This document shows positions 1 to 10,890 of a stretch of DNA of 64,000 bases, in pieces. The DNA is from Guadua angustifolia (Eukaryota > Streptophyta > Magnoliopsida > Poales > Poaceae). The position numbers were made by a program, and so were the translations under genes. The stretch spans positions 45,279,854 through 45,343,853 of the forward strand of contig CM070520.1 of the NCBI GenBank assembly GCA_036346375.1, given 5' to 3'. The notes below the pieces were generated by a model. That model saw nothing but the letters and a program-made list of their open reading frames with translations. It did not search any database and was not told where the DNA came from. The number at the start of each line of letters is the position of its first letter. Position 1 is the first letter of the stretch.

Positions 1-705
1 GTTTAGAAAATGGCTGAAAATAGAAAGTACGTCTTCCTGCAGTGAAAGCGCCTTTCCATTTTTGTGTTATATTCAAATCAGCCATGCTGGCAGGTGGGGC
101 CATGGCATCAGTGAGCTGGCTCGGTGCAACGGACTAATAGCCTAGCACCACTATCAGCTAGAGAAAGCAGAGGGGCTGACCGGGAGGGCTACCGACAGCG
201 AGGAAATGTCGGGGCGGCTCGGCCAAAGGCATGACTAACTAGCAGGGGCTACTGCGCACACATGGGAGGCCTTGGCAGCGACCGGTGGTGGTCGGAAGGT
301 GGTCGCCATCATGAATGGGCAACGGCGACAAAGACCGATTGGCCACGAGGCAGAACGAGGTTTGATCAAGCCCGGATGGAGATGCAATGAGCATCAGGGA
401 TGTCATGGGGTTCCATTTTACCTATTTGCCATGATGGGGAGAGGTCAGAGTGGGCCACCACTATGCAGCCGGAGGCAGAGAAGAAGGTGGCGGCGCGGCG
501 GCGATTTGGTCAAAAGGAGCTGCAAACAAGGTGCGCTTCATGTTTAAGATTGCACGGGGGTACCACGTGCTTAACGGATTGGAAAAATTCTCACCAAAGC
601 ATGCCAATTTGGTTTCCCCCCTTTTCTTGTTGTCCTTCGGTTTTGGCGGTAATGGAGACGATTCGACAGAGCTCGAGCCAGTGGGTGAGTAGAGGGGATG
701 TGGGA
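1..705. other. No gene recognised; GC-rich flank of element A
   Basis: No convincing gene is visible. Short overlapping open frames are present on both strands, but none shows a domain. The composition (GC- and purine-rich tracts such as those near 450-520) resembles the fast-evolving part of the neighbouring LTRs, so it may be the remnant of another LTR copy. The five bases just before element A (701-705) read TGGGA and would be the left target-site duplication, but the partner was not found. Confidence 0.4.
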
Positions 706-2109
706 TGTAACGGACCACCCTTTTCAGGGGGTGCGTATAAATACCTCCACAGCTACCCAGGATTTCAGCTGTAGGTAACCAAGCGTACATTTCCAGACAT
801 AAAAGCAAATGCGAATAATTTTCTAGATCAATTAAGGGCCTAACGGCCAGAGTTTTACAAAAGGTGCAGCTAGCACCGAATACATTACAGAACACCCACA
901 GGAAAGGCTTGAGCAGATAGATCAAGTCCTTCAAAACCAAATAGCATCGACATCTACGGACTTCTCGGATTCGCCATCTTCAATTGAAATCTAAAGAGGG
1001 GGTTGGGAGCAAGGGTGAGTACACAACCGTACTCAACAAACCACACGAAAATTCTGAATATTATATGCAGGGATAAACAAAGGTAGGCACAGGTTTTAAG
1101 TACTGTGGATTCAAGTTGTAAATATCACTTTTCATTTTACATTTGAAACACAAACCATAATTAGCAATATAACATGGGGGGTTATCTGCAAAGTTCACAT
1201 TCACGACAAGTTTTAATCATAAAAGCTACAGGGGCGCAGTTACAGGAATCACCCTAAATTAACTCAGCTTCATTAACCGGAAGCACGACGTATTCGAATA
1301 CCATTGATATCACTCTACAGAGGTGCTCAGCTTTACCCACAAGATATCATCGACCGTTATTGCCAAGCGTCAACAACATGCAACTTTCATGCATGCGGCC
1401 AGGCCGGGATAATCATAGCATTTTGTTGAACTTCCCCTTTTTAGCTCCTACCCAGTAGGCTGTCCAAGATCCGCAATATTCAAGACCCACAGTCCATCGT
1501 GCGATCTGAATATTGTGGATACCCACTGTTGCGTGAACCGCCGAATGGCCTCTCCATTCCTGTTCCGCCCCGGTCACTACGTGATCCATTGCCTCGCTAG
1601 CACCACTTCCTATAGGCATTAAAAAGGGAAGTACAATGTACTGAGCTATGTTGGACCAAGTCAACAGAGTTGGTCGGCCCAACTTGTGGTTGAGCGGGGT
1701 CTGAAGTTATTTTCTTTGCCCAATACGTCGGTCCTTAAATGCCAAAGACTCAGCCAGATGTCATTCCACTAACCATTGGTACCAACTGTACCACCACCAC
1801 ACCACAACCTGGCCTCGTCATCGGTTGGGGGTTGGGCCAGCATCCACCTCCCGTGGTCCGCCCAAGCTGTCCCCCACACCGTAGCAATTTTTGAAAATCA
1901 AACAAGCCATCTCTCAGAGATTAAGCATTTGTCTAAAAGTAATAATTGTATGAGTTGCTACATCTAAGAGGGTTCAATATTTTATATCCTAAGGTTAAAA
2001 AGGAATTAGGGCATAACAACGGGTTTAACATTTGGTTGTATCTAATCATGTCATTCGAAACTACCACATTTTCTAGTTTTCTAAACTAACAAAAATAATG
2101 CAATACAAG

Positions 2110-2200
<91 letters not shown>

Positions 2201-3970
2201 GGAACTGGTCCAACATGTTCAAGGAGTGTGGCTTGCCTTGGATTTCTTGAGTTCGCCTAGTGAGAAGGGGTTGATGTCGTGTCGGTTTGACGGCTCCTGC
2301 TCTGCGACAGCTCGACGTTTGCTCTGTTCGAGACTCGTGCCGATGGTTGCTCGACGTTGGTTACGGCGAGAAAACGAACTAATAAATAAACAAATAAATA
2401 CAAACAAAGAAAGAAAATCGAAAAAAGAATCAGAGAGAAAGTGGCCGGAACAGGGGTCAAGGGTATTTTGGGAATTTTCTGGACTTGGTATGGCGAAGCG
2501 GAGATCATTTTTGGATTCAGTGGCTCAAGACGGACAAGAAAATGTATTTTTGGTATTTTTGGATTTTTGGGGATTTTGGGAATTTTCTGGAATTTTACTT
2601 GTATTTTTCGGCTTTTAAATAAATAAAAAACCGAAAAGAAAATAAAAGGATGCATTGTGCGATGGGCATACACAGTGCCACAGTTCGGCCCATGGGCGGA
2701 GGAGGAGACGGCTTGTCGGGCCTGACCTCTGTGGCCAAATGGTGACCTTGAGGCTGGGGCGTGCTGTGACAGGCGGGACCCGTGCGGCCACAGGCGGGCG
2801 AGGTGAGTTCGCAGCGGCGAGAAAATGGCCGGAGCCGAGGACGATGATCGCCGAAACGGCGATTTAGCGCACCGGAGCTTGGAAGAATTAGAGAAATGGA
2901 TAGAGGATGTTGCGGCGGACTCGGGGGTGGAAAGAATGGACACGGGGAAGGGTCGGCGAGGCGTGGCGGCGGAGGATTGATCGGAGCCGAAGGGGACGCA
3001 CATGGCGAGGGCAAAGGAGTGCTCTGGGGGTGAAATGGGTTGGTGGGGGAGATTGTGGAGCTTATGGCGAACCCGAATCGGGGAAGAAATGGTTAGGGGA
3101 ACGAATGGAGCGGCCGGGCGGCGGAGGTCGACCGGAGCCGAAGAAGGTGGTCGTGGCGCGGGCGGAGCAAAGCGCCAGAGACCGAATGGGTTCGAAAAAA
3201 AGGAAAGAGAGGACGTGGGGACGCAGACGGAAGGCTTACCGGCTCAGGTGCGAGAAGGAGATGGCGCGGCGCGGAGCTTTTGTTGTCGAACAGAGGGGAG
3301 AGAGAGAGTGCACGGTGGGGGAGTACTCGAGTGGCGAAAAGACTCAACGGAGCAGGGGAGCAGGCGTGGGATTGGACGAGCGTTCGGCGCAGCGCAGAGG
3401 AAGAGCTCGAGCTCCACTGATTGGGCGACATGGCGGCGAAGCAAGACAGGCGTGCGGCGGGGGAGAGAGAGCTGCAACGTGTAGGCGCGGCAATGATAGG
3501 ATGGAAACGAAATGATGGAACAATTCGGCGAGATGGCGGCAACCTGGGAGGCAGAGGCCTTAGCGATTGGTCGACATGGCAGTGAAACGGGGTTGGGCGG
3601 CGGCGCGGCGGAGGGGATGGGTCTTCAACGGAGAAAACGAGCAGACGGGGCACGTAGCGGCATGGTGAGTGGAGCTTAGGGCGTGGCGTCGCGAGAGTAG
3701 GTGGGCGTCTTGAGTGGGCGAAGCGCAGTGGGAAAAGAGTTGGGTCAGGAAAGATTTGGGCCGGTGCAAGGGAATGCAATTCAGGCCGGAGGGAGAATAG
3801 GCTAAGGGCAAAAACAGTAATTTCTGGATTTGGTAAGTGCCAGAAATTGAAACCTTACCCAAAATGGAAAGGAACCGAAAGGAGCTCAAAATAAATCCAA
3901 ATAAATCCGAGAAAATCAAATAAAATTCAAATAAATTAATAATTTTTTTTTGAAATTTTTGGGTGTTTCA
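706..3970 (-). repeat. Element A 3' LTR
   Basis: Read on the minus strand the LTR begins TGAAACACCC next to a polypurine tract (3971-3984) and ends GGTCCGTTACA at 706. Length is 3265 bp. It is alignable by eye to 7623 to about 10,075, including a shared block with TATAAATACC near 736 and a shared block near 2240-2620. It contains a long (AT)n tract absent from the other copy. Large open frames inside it (for example 2257-3003 and 3093-3779, minus) are proline/serine/arginine-rich and have no recognisable domain. Confidence 0.8.
2112..2198. repeat. (AT)n microsatellite, about 43 units
   Basis: An uninterrupted AT dinucleotide run of 87 bp inside the element A 3' LTR. The matching place in the other LTR (about 9003-9022) has only a short interrupted run, so the tract grew after the two LTRs separated, or shrank in the other copy. 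Confidence 0.97.
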
Positions 3971-3984
3971 ACCTACCCCCCTTA
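3971..3984 (-). other. Element A polypurine tract
   Basis: On the minus strand this reads AAGGGGGGTAGGT directly before the LTR start TGAAACACCC. This is the expected plus-strand priming site of an LTR retrotransposon and fixes the orientation of A. Confidence 0.75.
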
Positions 3985-4339
3985 AAATAAATCTCATCCC
4001 CGAGATTTACTCCTCAGGGAAACAGGTTGGGAAAAACTGCTGCAATCCCGATTCCTTTTTCCAGTGGGTTCTTCAATAGACGATTCCTTCACAGAACTTG
4101 GCATACTCTGCCATCCCTATCTCTGTGTCAACTTTCAGTTGACTTGATGATCCGGATGTGCTCTCTGTAATGGGGTAAATTATTCTGCCAGTTAATTCCT
4201 CTTAACTGCTCTTAGGCTGTCGGTCGTCCCAATGATCTGGAGGTATCACTTGTGATAAGGTAAGTCATTCTGCAGGTCAACTCCATTTTGCTGTGGTTGA
4301 TCTGCCGGTTACCGAAGGAAATCTCTTAACTGGGTAGCT

Positions 4340-5115
4340 GGGGTACATTGGGTATCTGTTTTTGAGCTTGGGCTCATCTGCGACTTGCAGGTTACGTCTT
4401 CGACTTTCTTGAGGCTTGATAGGGTCCAATATATCCGGGTGTAATCCTTCCTCAACTCTGAAATCCATGCCTGGGCTTGGAGGGTATCACTTTTCAAGTA
4501 GACAAGGTCTTCACTCTGGTGACTGACATTCTCCTGCTCCTTGTTTACATAGCTTTCTTGTTGTTTTTAGGGCAACCTTTGGGTCTTTTCTACTGACTTT
4601 CACAGGGGCTTCTGTATCATGCACATCTTGGGGCCTAGAGAATTGCCTTTTCTGTTTCTTGGTCCAATTCCGTTCTTACTGTTTCATGTGGATTTCTAAG
4701 TTGGGTGGGATCTGGGTTTCCTGTTCTGAACCGTTTTCCTCGAAATTCCATGTGATCTTATCATCTGTGTAAAATATATTCCTGCTGATCTTTGTTCCGG
4801 CTGAAAGCTTGTTGAATTGGAATGAAGTGAGCGATCTTGGTCAATCTGTCAGTTGTCATCTAATAATATTGAATCCCTGTCGAGTCCTTGGACATCCTCG
4901 TGAGGAAATCCATTCCGATCTCATCCTATTTTCTGTCTAGGAAAGGAGAGCTGCAGTAGACTAGGAGTTTTCTGATGGTCAATCTTAACCTTGCAACACA
5001 TATTACTGTATAGGTCATCCTTGGCTGCTTTCTTTGTCAAAATCAATCCTCTTATATTTTTATCATTACATATCTAGTTATAGAGCCACAATATTCCTTG
5101 TTTATTTGGCGGAAG
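4340..5115 (-). pseudogene. Element A integrase remnants (zinc domain, core start, C-terminal module)
   Basis: Translating the minus strand in shifting frames gives parts of a Ty3/gypsy integrase. Near 5110-4960 there is a pre-core segment ending in KIDHQKTPSLLQLS, the usual stretch before the core. Near 4860-4790 is LTKIAHFIPI, typical of the first part of the catalytic core. Near 4560-4340 there is the C-terminal module: QESYVNKEQ, then DLVYLK, then RIYWTL, matching in order the Q(K)SYANKRR, D-VFLK and R-IGPF landmarks of the family. Stops and frameshifts break it throughout, and the catalytic D-D-E residues are not all present. It cannot encode a working integrase. Confidence 0.65.
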
Positions 5116-5499
5116 CTCTTGAGGGGTTGGCATCTGACATTCTTCCCTTGTACTACTGGACGTCCTTATCTTCCTACTAGGCTGTTTTGACTTGATCCAC
5201 TGGATCGGTGGGATTCCCACTGAGGGCATGAATCTGTCATCACTTTGTAGGTCAAAATTTTCTTTTTATTTCTGACTGGTTTCTCCTAGCAGGTCAAGTT
5301 GCTCTTCATGTGGTCTTGTCCGAATATTCCTGGATGATTTGATGTCTTGGCTATTCTTGAATGATTAGTGTCTTTGATATCTCTGAGGTGAGGACGCTGA
5401 TTCATTTTCTTTCTGCTAACTCCTGAGTTTATCTGCCTGAGGGCTTACTGTCACTGGCCATTTTGTAAGGATGGTGAATACTCTTGGATGATTCACTGT

Positions 5500-5750
5500 T
5501 GTTTCATTTCCGGGTTAACTAATCCATCTTTAGGATGACATTCAGACCTTCCTCTTTCACCTTCAGTAACTGATCCTGAATTTAACTCCTTGAATGATCA
5601 ATCTCTAGGATCTTCATACTTGAACCGAGTCATTACTCAACTCTCAGGGTTTGGAACACATAAGAGGTAGGCAAGGGAGATGTGATAATCCATTTTTGCA
5701 AACAAAAGCCAATGAAATGAAGGGATGGTTTGCACCAGGGTTAAAAGAAT
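5500..5750 (-). pseudogene. Element A aspartic protease remnant
   Basis: The minus strand just after gag translates to FNPGANHPFISLAFV, which aligns with the retroviral-type protease active site (normally F-D-S-G-A-x-H-x-F-I-S). The catalytic Asp is Asn and the following Ser is Pro, so the site is dead. Further along (near 5560-5520) EGLNVILKMD followed by LTR matches the conserved C-terminal protease motif E-G-L-D-V-I-L-G-M-D-W-L-T. Stops lie between the two. Reverse transcriptase should follow but was not recognised. Confidence 0.6.
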
Positions 5751-6988
5751 CACACTGGTTGTGACTGAGTTTGGAACTTACCGATGACGTCGTTTGCAGC
5801 CTCTGCAGTTTCTTCGGCGGACATATGATTTATCCAGTTTCTCGGGTCATTGGGATTTGGTTCGGTCTTGATGGGTACCTTCCTTCGCAGTAATCCTCGC
5901 TGCTGTCTCGGCGGTTCATATGGCGCACTTTGTTGGTCTGACGGGATAGAGTTGAAGGTTTGTGCCTTGGCCACATGGGATGGTAAATGCTTCTTAGGGT
6001 AGCGATGCCAGATATGTCCTATCTGTCCGCAGTGAAAACAAAGAGCGGTCTTATGGGGGCAATCCTCCGCATAATGATTTCCCTTGTAATTGAAGCACTT
6101 CCCTTTCTTAAGTTGGGGCATAGCAGGTACCGGTCTCTGTTCTTCTACAGCCTGTCTTTTAGCAGGGAAGTTGGGTGTAGGAACTGGCACTCGTATCCTC
6201 GGCGGGATTGGGTTCAGTCCCCTTGTTTGTTGTGCCTTTCTTTTCCGAGTGTCTTCCAAGTCGTTCCGGGTCTCCTCGGTGATTATTAGCTTGTCTACCA
6301 TTGTGGTCAAGTCCTTGAAGTCAAGTGCTGCAAAATGAAATTTTAAATTTTTCTACAGACCTTCGTAAAATCTCTCCATCTTCTTGGCTTCTGTATCCAC
6401 TTCTTCAGGGGCATATCGTGCTAGTTGGTTGTATTGGTGAAGGTATTCCAAAACTGTCCTCCCATTTTGGCGGAGAGCCAAAAATTCTCTTCTCTTAGCT
6501 GCCATTAGGCCGGCAGGGATGTGAGCATTTCTGAATGCTTCCTTAAATTCTAACCATGTGGTTTCTTGTCCGGATTTTTGTGCCTGATAGTTCATCCACC
6601 AGGCGGCGGCTTGTCCTTGTAGCTGGTGTGAGGCGTATAATACTCGCTCCCTATCTGAGCACTAAGCTGTGTCAAGTTTCCGCTGAATGTCACTGATCCA
6701 ATCATCCGCTGCGAGTGGTTTTGCTGCACTTGAAAAGACGGGTGGTCTTGTCTTTTGGAAATCAGACCATCTTGATCTTCCAATATTCCCATCGAGCGCA
6801 TAGTAATCACGGTGATGGTATCCGGGTGGTCTGGCGGCGAGCTGGTCCAACATTCTCTCCATTAGTTGTGTCTGGCGCATCTCTGCCTGATGCCAGTTCC
6901 TTTCCATTATGGCCAACACCTGGGCCAGGTTGGTCGGGTTTTCCATTGATTCTGCTTCCTTGCTTAGGTTGTGGGATGGTCCATCCAT
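5750..6988 (-). pseudogene. Element A gag polyprotein with two internal stops
   Basis: Gag forms the virus-like particle that packages element RNA. On the minus strand one frame runs about 413 codons from the ATG at 6988 to the stop at 5750, broken only by TAG codons near 6660 and 6353. In order it has an N-terminal acidic/glutamine-rich part (about residues 1-60), a retrotransposon gag domain (residues about 80-210, with AAAWWMNYQAQ and TWLEFKEAFRNAHIPAGL), a basic linker, and two zinc-knuckle-like motifs at residues about 285-325. Both knuckles are damaged: CFNYKGNHYAEDC has Tyr for the second Cys, and CFHCGQIGHIWHRY has Tyr for the last Cys. It lies between the primer site and the protease remnant, as expected. 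Confidence 0.8.
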
Positions 6989-7607
6989 TTTGCTTTCGCT
7001 GATTCTTACTCGGTTCTGCAGCAGGTTTTGGGCAAGTAGGAGATAAGTAAGCTTTAGAGTATGGGATAAGAGCAGAATGATTAGGTGAGAGGTTCAGACA
7101 AAGGGAAGGAGCTTTTTGAGTTTAGTGAGGTTATACAGATAGTTTAGGACAACACAAAATATTAGAAATAGGGAACATAGCTTTTTCTTATATTATGGAG
7201 TCATACTCAGTACCGTCTTAAGGTCTGGTACGATCCATTTCACACTACCAAAAGACTTATTATAGCAAAGGGGTACAATCTAATGCTAACGATTGACTAC
7301 GGTAGAAAAACTCTTCCTTGTCGTCAAGCTGGATCAGTTCCTCCACCTAAAAGCGACTACTGAGAATTTCTAGGGATGAGGAAACCTATGCGTCATCTGC
7401 TAATACGGGAGTTTTGAAGTTAATTGAGGATAGAAACCCTGAATCAATTTTGGAAGCAGAGATTTAGGTAAGGAAGAGGGAGGTGAGAAGAAGGAGAAAA
7501 TATGCTTATATATTTTTTTGTAATCTGTTTTGCTTAAGTTTTAAATAACCTTTTTGAAAAAAACAATTCCTAAACCACCTTAAGGTCTTGATCTACTGGT
7601 CAAGTCA
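6989..7607. other. Element A untranslated leader
   Basis: About 620 bp between the gag start and the primer site. It is moderately AT-rich and has no open frame of note. By position it is the 5' leader of element A, where packaging and dimerisation signals would be expected, but none can be identified by eye. Confidence 0.5.
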
Positions 7608-7620
7608 GGCTCTGATACCA
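7608..7620 (-). other. Element A primer-binding site (initiator Met tRNA)
   Basis: The minus strand reads TGGTATCAGAGCC, the complement of the 3' end of plant initiator methionine tRNA, two bases inside the LTR that starts at 7623. It is the priming site for minus-strand DNA synthesis. Confidence 0.9.
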
Positions 7621-7622
7621 CT

Positions 7623-10075
7623 TGTAACGGACCGCCCTTTTCAGGGGGTGCGTATAAATACCTCCACAGCTACCCAGGATTTCAGTTGTAGGTAACCAAG
7701 CGTACATTTCCAGACATAAAAGCAAATGCGAATAATTTTCTAGATCAATTAAGGGCCTAACGGCCAGAGTTTTACAAAAGGTGCGGCTAGCACGAATACA
7801 TCTGAAACACCCACAGGAAAGGCTTGAGCGAGATAGATCAAGTCCTTCAAAACCAAATAACATCGACATCTACGGACTTCTCGAATTCGCCATCTTCAAT
7901 TGAAATCTAAAGAGGGGGTTGGGAGCAAGGGTGAGTACACAACCGTACTCAACAAACCACACGAAAATTCTGAATATTATATGCAGGGATAAACAAAGGT
8001 AGGCACAGGTTTTAAGTACTGTGGATTCAAGTTGTAAATATCACTTTTCATTTTACATTTGAAACACAAACCATAATTAGCAATATAACATGGGGGGTTA
8101 TCTGCAAAGTTCACATTCACGACAAGTTTTAATCATAAAAGCTACAGGGGTGCAGTTACAGGAATCACATTAAATTAACTCAGCTTCAATAACCGGAAGC
8201 ACGACGTATTCGAATACCATTGATATCACTCTGCAGAGGTGCTCAGCTTTACCCACAAGATATCATCGACCGTTATTGCCAAGCGCCAACAACATGCAAC
8301 TTTGATGCATGCGGCCAGGCCGGGATAATCATAGCATTCGTTGAAGTTCCCTTTTAGCTCCTACCGAGAAATTTCCAAGATCCGCAATATTCAAGACCCA
8401 CATCCATCGTGCGATCTGAATATTGTGGATACCCACCTTATGCGTGAACCGCCGAATGGCCTCTCCATTCTGTTCATACTGTAGCTCACGCGATCCGTTG
8501 CCTCGCTAGCACCACTTCCTATAGGCATTAAAGGAAGTACAATGTCTTGAGCTATGTTGGACCAAGTCAACGAGTTGGTCGCCCAACTTAATGGTTGGCG
8601 AGTGCGAAGTTATTTTCTTTGCCCAATACGTCGGTCCTTAAATGCCAAAGACTTCGGCCAGATGTCATTCCACTAACCATTGGTACCAAGCGTACCACCA
8701 CCACAGAACACAGCCTCGTCGCCGGTTGGGGTTGGGCAACATCCACCTCACGTGGTCGCCCAAGCTGTCCCCCACAGTAGCAATTTTGAAAATCAAACAA
8801 GCCATCTCGAGAGATTAAGCATTTGTCTAAAAGTAATAATTGTATGAGTTGCTACATCTAAGAGGGTTCAATATTTTATATCCTAAGGTTAAAAAGGAAT
8901 TAGGGCATAACAACAGGTTTAACATTTGGTTGTATCTAATCATGTCATTCAAAACTACCATTTTCTAGTTTTCTAAACTTACAAAAATAATTCAATACAA
9001 GAAATATATATATATAATATAATGGGCTGGGTCCATCATGTTCAGGAGTGTGGCTTGCCTTGCAGTTCTTGGGTTCGCCTAGTGAGAAGGGGTTGATGTC
9101 GTGTCGGTTTGAACGGCTCCTGCTCTATGACGGCTCCGGCGTTTGCTCTGTTAGAGACTTCGTCCGATGGTTTCTCCGGCGTTGGTTCACGGCGTGAAAG
9201 CACGAATCTAATAAATAAACAAATAAATACAAACAAAGAAAGAAAATTGAAAAAAGAATCAGATAGAAAGTGGTCGGAACAGGGGTCAAGGGTATTTTGG
9301 GAATTTTCTGGACTTGGTATGTGAAGCGGAGATCATTTTGGATTCGATTGGCTCGAGGCGGACAAGAAAATGTATTTTTGGTATTTTTGGATTTTGGGGA
9401 TTTTGGGAATGTTACGAATTTTACTTGTATTTTTACTTTTAAATAAATAAAAACGAAAAAGAAAATAAAGGATGCCTTGTCGATGGGCGCCTGATTGCCA
9501 CAGATTCGGCCATGGGCGCGGAGGCGAGCAACTTCGCTGGGCCCACGGCTCTGTGCTGTGACCGATGGTGACGAGCCGTGAGCGGCAGTGGTGCAGAGCG
9601 GGACGGCGTCGGCGAGCGAGCAAGGTGAGTTCGCCGTGAAAAATGGCCGGGCCGAAATCTGACGACCAGCGAAATGGCGATTTAAGCGCCGGAGCTTGGA
9701 ATAATTAGAGAAATGGATAGAGGAGGTTGCGGCGGACTCGGGGTGAAAGAATGGACACGGGAAGAATTGACAAGGCGTGGCGGTGGAGGATTGATCGGAG
9801 GCTGAAGGGGCGCTATGGCGAGGGCCAGAGTGCTTTGGGGTGAAATGGGTTGGCGGGGAGATTGTGGAGCTTATGGCGAACCGTCGGGAAGAAATGGTTA
9901 GGGAGACGAATGGAAGCGACGGCGGAGGTCGTCGGGCGAAGAAGGTCGTGGTGCGGAGCGAACAAAGCGCCCGAGACCGAATGGGTTCGAAAAAAGGTAG
10001 AGAGATGTGGGGGCCTTGAGCGGAAGGCTTCACGGCTCGGGTGCGAGAAGGATATGGCGGCAGTGTGAGCTTTAG
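7623..10075 (-). repeat. Element A 5' LTR (outer end undefined)
   Basis: The sequence from 7623 matches 706 onwards with many substitutions and small indels. The last clear common block is near 10,020-10,060 (matching 3233-3267, with GTGCGAGAAGGA). Beyond that the copies diverge, and the terminal GGGTGTTTCA seen at 3961-3970 was not found before 10,890, so the outer end is truncated or replaced. A 428-codon open frame on the minus strand (9125-10,411) lies largely in this LTR and has only low-complexity content. Confidence 0.7.
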
Positions 10076-10885
10076 ATGTGGCAGAGGAGAGGAGAGGCGA
10101 GGTTTCACGAGAAATAAGGCCATGGCGGCCTGAGGGCACAAGGTAAAGGCTGGCGTGGCAGTGGTATGGGTGAAAGCTGTAGTTATACGACGCTGGAGCT
10201 CGATCTTCATGGCACGAGAAGGCTTGGCTTTGACCGAGAAGCAGGGAGAGAAAGCGGTGTGTTGCGGGGAAGAAGCTGGAGGTGGATCGAAGCGGCGAGG
10301 CAAAGCCATTGTGGTACTGCCAGGTGGGGTCAAGAAACAAAAGGGCCGCATGGCAGTGAAGCAATGGAAAACACTGGAGTTTCTTTCTCTGAACAGATCA
10401 GGGTTTGGCATAAAATTGAGCTGTTTATCAAAGTTGAAAAATTTTCAAACTCTTTTGTAGGTTCCCAATGAAAAGCTTGTCAACTTGTAAAAATTTCAGA
10501 TCATTATCTTGTCTATGTGATTTTATAAAATTCTGACATTACCACTGTTCTAATTAATTATTTTCAATTTTTGATTTTTTTGAAGCATCAAATGAGATTC
10601 ATTTTGTGAAAAATTTTGTGGGCGATTCCACGGTTAATTATAGGTTGAAATAAAATTTTTAGATGATAATCAATTACATTTATTTTTATAAAATTCTGTA
10701 ATTTCTTGTGCTGTTTTTAATTTATGTCTATTTTGTATTCTCTAATTGCATCAATTAAGGTAATTTATTTTAAAATTTTTTATAAATAATCTTACCATCC
10801 TTTATGTGATTTTCATAAAAATTTGAGAAGGCAATCTTGTTCGTACTTTTTTAATTAAGTATGACAATGTCACTATTCCTAGTCT
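10076..10885. other. Unassigned flank: GC-rich block, then AT-rich block with degenerate repeats
   Basis: 10,076-10,395 is GC-rich and may be a diverged remainder of the element A LTR. From about 10,400 the sequence turns AT-rich. Two similar stretches start TATAAAATTCTG at about 10,524 and 10,686 (spacing about 160 bp), and the same words recur at about 55,135 on the far side of element B. No gene is seen. Confidence 0.5.
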
Positions 10886-10890
10886 ACAAG
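10886..10890. repeat. Target-site duplication of element B, left copy (ACAAG)
   Basis: The five bases immediately before LTR position 10,891 are ACAAG. The same five follow the terminal CA of the right-hand LTR fragment at 54,236 (copy at 54,237-54,241). Five base pairs is the normal size for copia and gypsy elements. Confidence 0.85.

Larger units (their letters stand above)
706..10075 (-). mobile_element. Element A: Ty3/gypsy LTR retrotransposon (Tekay/Del-like), decayed
   Basis: Two similar long sequences starting TGTAACGGACC (706 and 7623) flank an internal region. Just inside the right copy lies the reverse complement of an initiator-Met tRNA primer site, and just inside the left copy (3971-3984) a pyrimidine tract that is the polypurine tract on the minus strand, so the element reads right to left. 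In that direction it carries gag, a protease remnant, and integrase remnants. Reverse transcriptase and RNase H could not be found between protease and integrase (about 5110-5500) and appear deleted. LTR length near 3.3 kb, Met primer site and gag style suggest the Tekay/Del chromovirus group (inference). No chromodomain was seen. The outer end of the right LTR is not defined. Confidence 0.8.

Noticed and set aside
730..745. TATAAATACC as a promoter for a plus-strand gene
   Set aside because: It lies at the inner end of the minus-strand LTR, recurs in the other LTR, and no plus-strand gene follows.
461..940. 159-codon minus-strand ORF at the left end
   Set aside because: It overlaps the LTR start of element A, and the same peptide pieces recur in the second LTR (7600-7869). 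It is LTR sequence read by chance.
2257..3779. Pro/Ser/Arg-rich ORFs in the element A 3' LTR
   Set aside because: Low complexity, no domain, inside a repeat; the open frames follow from GC-rich composition.
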